Assembly: GCA_964554585.1 (NCBI GenBank)
Contig: CAZKPD010000094.1
Coordinates: 1 to 10,106, forward strand
From: Perlabentimonas sp964554585
Lineage (GTDB): Bacteria > Bacteroidota > Bacteroidia > Bacteroidales > Tenuifilaceae
DNA: 10,106 bases
Reading direction: 5' to 3'
The translations under genes and the position numbers were made by a program. The notes under the pieces were generated by a model. That model did not search any database and had not been told where the DNA came from. It was given only the letters and a program-made list of their open reading frames with translations. Within the stretch, counting starts at the first letter, position 1; every line of letters begins with the position of its first letter. Below, in pieces: positions 7,599-10,106 of this stretch.

Positions 7599-7613
7599 TC
7601 ACCCAATTCTCCG

Positions 7614-8585
7614 TTATTCTTCATATGCATTTGCCCTCCATTGGGGAGTGGGAACCTTAATTAAGTAAGTCTTTTTACTCCTATTGGTCAGGAAGTTTTC
7701 TCTGAGCCAAGGGTTTAGCAATTTTATCATTTTGTAGCTCGTGTCGAAGGTCTTGGCAAACTGCGCAATACTGGTAATGGCCGAATCTACCGGAACATTT
7801 TGGAAGCTATAAGGCGGATAGAGCTCATTGGGCATAAGATGAAAACCGTATTTCTGAGGATTATCAAAAATGGCTTTAAATGCCAATATCCTATACACAT
7901 ACCTGCCGGTTTCTTCGCCCAATACCATATCGTAGTAGTCAGTATTGTCTTGTCGCTCCATTTGTCTTTGTATTCCGTTTCGCCCAAAATTATACGATGC
8001 CGCGGCCATGGTCCAGTTCCCATACTTTTCATAGCTCTTTTTAAGGAAGGTACAGGCCGCTTGGGTCGATTTTTCGATATGGTAACGCTCATCTACTTCT
8101 TGGTTAACCTCAAGGCCCAACTCTTTTGCTGTTCCTTCGAGAATTTGCCAAAAACCAACGGCCTTTGAGGGCGAAACCGAATGGGTTAATGCGCTCTCGG
8201 CCACGGCTAGATACTTGAAATCATCAGGAACTCCATTGGCTTTAAGGATGGGCTCAATCATAGGGAAGTAGCGATTGGCCCGTTTGAGAAGTAGTACTGT
8301 TTGGGAGTGCCAGTAGGTGTTCACCTGTAGCTCTCTATCGAGGCTTTCTCGAACATCGAAAAGGTGCAAGGGAACTTCCTCTCCGGCAAATTCCATTTTT
8401 TCGGGCATAGGAATATGGTAAATCGGATTCTGAATGCGTAAGGAATCGCTCTGAAAGAGCAACCTGCTACCATTGTTGCTGCTGGCAGTGCCCGAAATAA
8501 GAAATGATAAGCCAAGTGAGATGACAATGGTAGCCAGCAAGGCAATGGCAATGAAGTATATAATCCCTTTAAAATTTAGTTCCAT
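7614..8585 (-). CDS. Membrane-anchored lytic transglycosylase, MltD-like (GH23/SLT domain)
   Basis: The product is predicted to cleave peptidoglycan glycan strands non-hydrolytically, forming 1,6-anhydro ends, on the periplasmic side. The 323-residue protein has an N-terminal membrane segment (residues 8-31) without a lipobox Cys, unlike lipoprotein MltD. The SLT domain spans about 100-245: YLAVAESAL with E130 as the expected catalytic acid, AVGFWQILEGTA (142-153), DERYHIEKSTQAAC (165-178), AAASYNFGRNG (194-204) and ETGRYVYRILAFKAI (225-239). The last 60 residues (SITSIAQFAKTF-like start, NPWLR, KTYLIKVP) look like one diverged LysM module. The ATG at 8585 is supported by AAGGA about eight bases upstream. 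uvrA follows after 62 bases on the same strand and could be read through from here. Two TAnnTTTG boxes lie just upstream. Confidence 0.85.
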   Translation of the reverse strand: MELNFKGIIYFIAIALLATIVISLGLSFLISGTASSNNGSRLLFQSDSLRIQNPIYHIPMPEKMEFAGEEVPLHLFDVRESLDRELQVNTYWHSQTVLLLKRANRYFPMIEPILKANGVPDDFKYLAVAESALTHSVSPSKAVGFWQILEGTAKELGLEVNQEVDERYHIEKSTQAACTFLKKSYEKYGNWTMAAASYNFGRNGIQRQMERQDNTDYYDMVLGEETGRYVYRILAFKAIFDNPQKYGFHLMPNELYPPYSFQNVPVDSAITSIAQFAKTFDTSYKMIKLLNPWLRENFLTNRSKKTYLIKVPTPQWRANAYEE

Positions 8586-8623
8586 GGTATGTCCTTATGA
8601 GATAGCCAATCTGTTGTAAGTCC

Positions 8624-8646
8624 CAAAATTAGAGGGCACAAAATTA
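8624..8646 (-). promoter_or_regulatory. Two exact -7-type boxes upstream of the transglycosylase gene
   Basis: On the minus strand TAATTTTG, an exact match to the Bacteroidota -7 consensus TAnnTTTG, occurs twice in the same orientation, at 8646-8639 and 8631-8624. The nearer copy would give a leader of about 30 bases. Neither has a good -33 TTTG at 19-21 bases: the closest TTGG sequences give spacers of about 15 and 24 bases. The rest of the 148-base spacer (8586-8733) shows no gene. Confidence 0.35.
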
Positions 8647-8733
8647 CCAATTTAACGGCTCTATTCCTAACCAATGACAATGCAAATAAGTTGTAATAAA
8701 GACAATTTGGAATGGAAAAATAAGGGGTATAAA

Positions 8734-9045
8734 CTAGAAAAGCTTGGGGTGATCTTGTTCAAACTGGTAAAGAATCTTAGAGATAATGGCCTCTCTTAAG
8801 AATTTTGATCGATTTTTTATTTTATACCTGTCACAGTAGGAGTTAATAGCCTCCAGCTCAAAGGAATTAAATCGTAACTCTTTTCGATGAACTCGCTTAA
8901 ATTTCTCGTTGTTAAATCCGGGGCGTTTCAACATGTGTAGATGACCGTTTGATTGCAGATATGTATACAAAGTAGCCCATTTTTCTGCTGTTATTACTTC
9001 GGCTTTAAGAAAAGTACCCCACATTTTGGATGAAGTTTTAAACAT
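8734..9045 (-). CDS. Small ribbon-helix-helix-type protein, function unknown
   Basis: The frame is open from a TTG at 9084 directly after a stop codon (116 residues). The ATG at 9045 gives 103 residues and follows an A-rich leader, so I prefer it; GGAA abuts that ATG, too close to act as a normal ribosome site. In the shorter numbering, residues 51-94 have a ribbon-helix-helix look: a basic strand RVHRKELRFN, a helix SFELEAINSYCDRYK, a turn IKN, and a second helix RSKFLREAIISKIL, ending FEQDHPKLF. This fold is typical of DNA-binding regulators, antitoxins and plasmid mobilisation accessory proteins. No toxin or relaxase gene is adjacent, so none of these roles is assigned. The N-terminal half (basic, KWATLYTYLQSNGHL) is unassigned. 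The gene is visibly more AT-rich than its neighbours, which may mean a different history. Confidence 0.65.
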   Translation of the reverse strand: MFKTSSKMWGTFLKAEVITAEKWATLYTYLQSNGHLHMLKRPGFNNEKFKRVHRKELRFNSFELEAINSYCDRYKIKNRSKFLREAIISKILYQFEQDHPKLF

Positions 9046-9146
9046 TTCCTGTTTTTTTCGAGTTTTTTTAATTTGATGTTCCAATTAGTCTGCGGTACAA
9101 TATAATATTGAGTAGAGTAGATGCCCATTACTTGAACTATCGTTAC

Positions 9147-9154
9147 TATATTTG
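9147..9154 (+). promoter_or_regulatory. Possible -7 box of a truA promoter
   Basis: TATATTTG matches TAnnTTTG exactly, 14 bases before the GTG start of truA and followed by a run of nine A. No matching -33 TTTG lies 19-21 bases upstream. If used, the transcript would begin only a few bases before the start codon, giving an almost leaderless mRNA. Confidence 0.3.
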
Positions 9155-9168
9155 AAAAAAAAATTTCT

Positions 9169-9924
9169 GTGAACAGGTATTTCGTTGAGATATCATACTT
9201 GGGTAAAAATTATTTTGGTTGGCAGGTGCAGCCCAATGCCAATACTGTTCAGGCTGAAATAGAGAAAGCGTTTTCGCTGATTCTGCGCCAAACAATTTCT
9301 GTAGTGGGTGCTGGTAGAACCGATACCGGTGTGCATGCACTGGTATTTTTTGCCCATTTTGATTGTGCTCAGGAGTTGAATCTCTCATCAACCAACGGGT
9401 TTATTTACAATGTGAACCAGGTTTTACCCAATGATATAGCGATAAATCGTATTTTTAGGGTACAGCCCGATGCACATGCGCGGTTCTCGGCCCTTTCTCG
9501 CGCGTATAAATACTACATATCGCAACGAAAAAATCCCTTTACCAAGAACACCACTTGGCAGTATAGCCTCAATCTAGATATGGGATTGATGCAGCAAGCG
9601 GCTGCTATGCTGTTGAAGGTTTCCGATTTTTCCAGCTTTTGCAAGCAAGGGTCTGATGTTAAAACCAATGTTTGTACAGTTTCCTGTGCGGAGTGGACTA
9701 AGGAGGGGGATACCCTTGTTTTTACCATTCGGTCCAATCGGTTTCTGCGCGACATGGTACGGTCAATCGTGGGAACGCTTGTGGATGTTGGACGGGGTAA
9801 GACTTCACTTTCAGAATTTTCGAGCATTATTGAGCAATGTGATAGAGGAGCTGCTGGTACATCTGCTCCTGCCTGCGGTCTTATGCTGGTTGATGTGGAG
9901 TATCCCGAAGATATTTACTGCTAA
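9169..9924 (+). CDS. truA: tRNA pseudouridine(38-40) synthase TruA
   Basis: TruA converts uridines 38, 39 and 40 in the tRNA anticodon stem-loop to pseudouridine. The 251-residue length is normal for the family. Motifs in order: YFGWQVQPNANTVQ (15-28), the catalytic loop GAGRTDTGVHA (47-57) with D52 as the nucleophile, RFSALSRAYKYYI (105-117) containing the conserved active-site Tyr, FCKQGSDVKTNVCTV (157-171), NRFLRDMVRSIVGTL (190-204) and the C-terminal GLMLVDVEYP (237-246). The start is a GTG: no ATG, GTG or TTG lies in frame between it and the upstream TGA at 9133-9135, and the N-terminus MNRYFVEISYLG fits the family. There is no Shine-Dalgarno sequence, only a poly-A tract just upstream. 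It is transcribed divergently from the ribbon-helix-helix gene and converges on plsY with three bases between the stop codons. Confidence 0.95.
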   Translation: MNRYFVEISYLGKNYFGWQVQPNANTVQAEIEKAFSLILRQTISVVGAGRTDTGVHALVFFAHFDCAQELNLSSTNGFIYNVNQVLPNDIAINRIFRVQPDAHARFSALSRAYKYYISQRKNPFTKNTTWQYSLNLDMGLMQQAAAMLLKVSDFSSFCKQGSDVKTNVCTVSCAEWTKEGDTLVFTIRSNRFLRDMVRSIVGTLVDVGRGKTSLSEFSSIIEQCDRGAAGTSAPACGLMLVDVEYPEDIYC

Positions 9925-9939
9925 AGGTTAGCTGACCTT
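9924..9939. terminator. Weak palindrome at the truA/plsY convergence
   Basis: AAGGTTAGCTGACCTT is symmetric at seven of eight positions, with the eighth a possible G-U pair. It begins on the last base of the truA stop codon and covers the plsY stop codon. It could form a hairpin for both converging transcripts, but neither side has a proper T-run (only ATTCTTCTC on the + side), so termination here is only a guess. Confidence 0.3.
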
Positions 9940-10106
9940 ATTCTTCTCAATCTCCTTCCGCTTAAACTTAAACTTTTTCTCCTCGCCCCGAATTAGGCGT
10001 TCAATGTTTTTTTGGTGGGTAAATAATAGTAGGATGGCAATAATCATGGAAAATATTACCAACGAAGGAGTGGTGGATGAGAAGGCGAAAATGAGCAGGA
10101 ATGGAA
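9928..10106 (-). CDS. plsY: Glycerol-3-phosphate acyltransferase PlsY, C-terminal end only
   Basis: Only the last 59 codons lie in the window; the gene continues past the right edge. The visible part is a hydrophobic stretch (PFLLIFAF through VIFSMIIAILLLF), which gives one or two membrane segments, followed by THQKNIERLIRGEEKKFKFK and a basic tail ending KNKVS. The pattern of a last membrane helix, then H-x-N-I-x-R-L-x-x-G-x-E-x-K-F, is the characteristic end of PlsY. That integral membrane enzyme transfers an acyl group from acyl-phosphate to glycerol-3-phosphate, the first step of phospholipid synthesis. The catalytic loops are outside the window, so identification rests on the tail alone. 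Its stop codon lies three bases from that of truA on the opposite strand. Confidence 0.75.
   Translation of the reverse strand, partial: PFLLIFAFSSTTPSLVIFSMIIAILLLFTHQKNIERLIRGEEKKFKFKRKEIEKNKVS

Noticed and set aside
7787..8168. Open frames on both strands inside the lytic transglycosylase gene
   Set aside because: They lie under the SLT catalytic motifs of the real gene and show no signal of their own.
8734..9084. Antitoxin of a toxin-antitoxin pair
   Set aside because: The fold would fit, but no small toxin-like frame is adjacent; the neighbours are a complete transglycosylase gene and truA.

Overview
The window looks like an ordinary chromosomal stretch from a member of the Bacteroidota, probably the Bacteroidales/Marinilabiliales side; the order is an inference. 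Evidence: a long nucleoside kinase of the type typical of that phylum, a UvrA whose first zinc motif reads CPTTG instead of CPxC, an envelope protein ending in a SPOR-like domain next to an outer-membrane protein with thrombospondin type-3 repeats, A-rich rather than Shine-Dalgarno-type leaders, and promoter-like TAnnTTTG boxes. I see no insertion sequence, integrase, phage gene, CRISPR array, tRNA or rRNA.

Layout. Positions 3-1577 (+) hold the 3' part of a nucleoside/uridine kinase gene that enters from outside the window. A 202-base spacer with a palindrome and a possible promoter follows. Then come two tightly spaced + strand genes: a tandem-duplicated beta-domain protein with a SPOR-like C-terminus (1780-3162), and a predicted outer-membrane beta-barrel with type-3 repeats and a terminal EF-hand (3192-4646). 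They end in a terminator-like hairpin at 4673-4700. On the opposite strand, uvrA (4689-7551) is split into two reading frames by a lesion at about 5673-5676. Upstream of it on the same strand is a membrane-anchored MltD-like lytic transglycosylase (7614-8585), and then a small AT-rich gene for a ribbon-helix-helix-type protein (8734-9045 or 9084). Divergent from that is truA (9169-9924, +). It converges, with three bases between the stop codons, on the 3' end of plsY (9928-10106, -), which leaves the window.

Functionally these are DNA repair (UvrA), tRNA modification (TruA), phospholipid synthesis (PlsY), nucleotide salvage (kinase) and cell-envelope work (SPOR protein, beta-barrel, lytic transglycosylase). 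No multi-gene defence or metabolic system is evident. The two points most worth a second look are the uvrA lesion, which removes about six conserved residues just before the second ATP-binding motif and shifts the frame, and the two-gene envelope pair, whose molecular job I cannot name.
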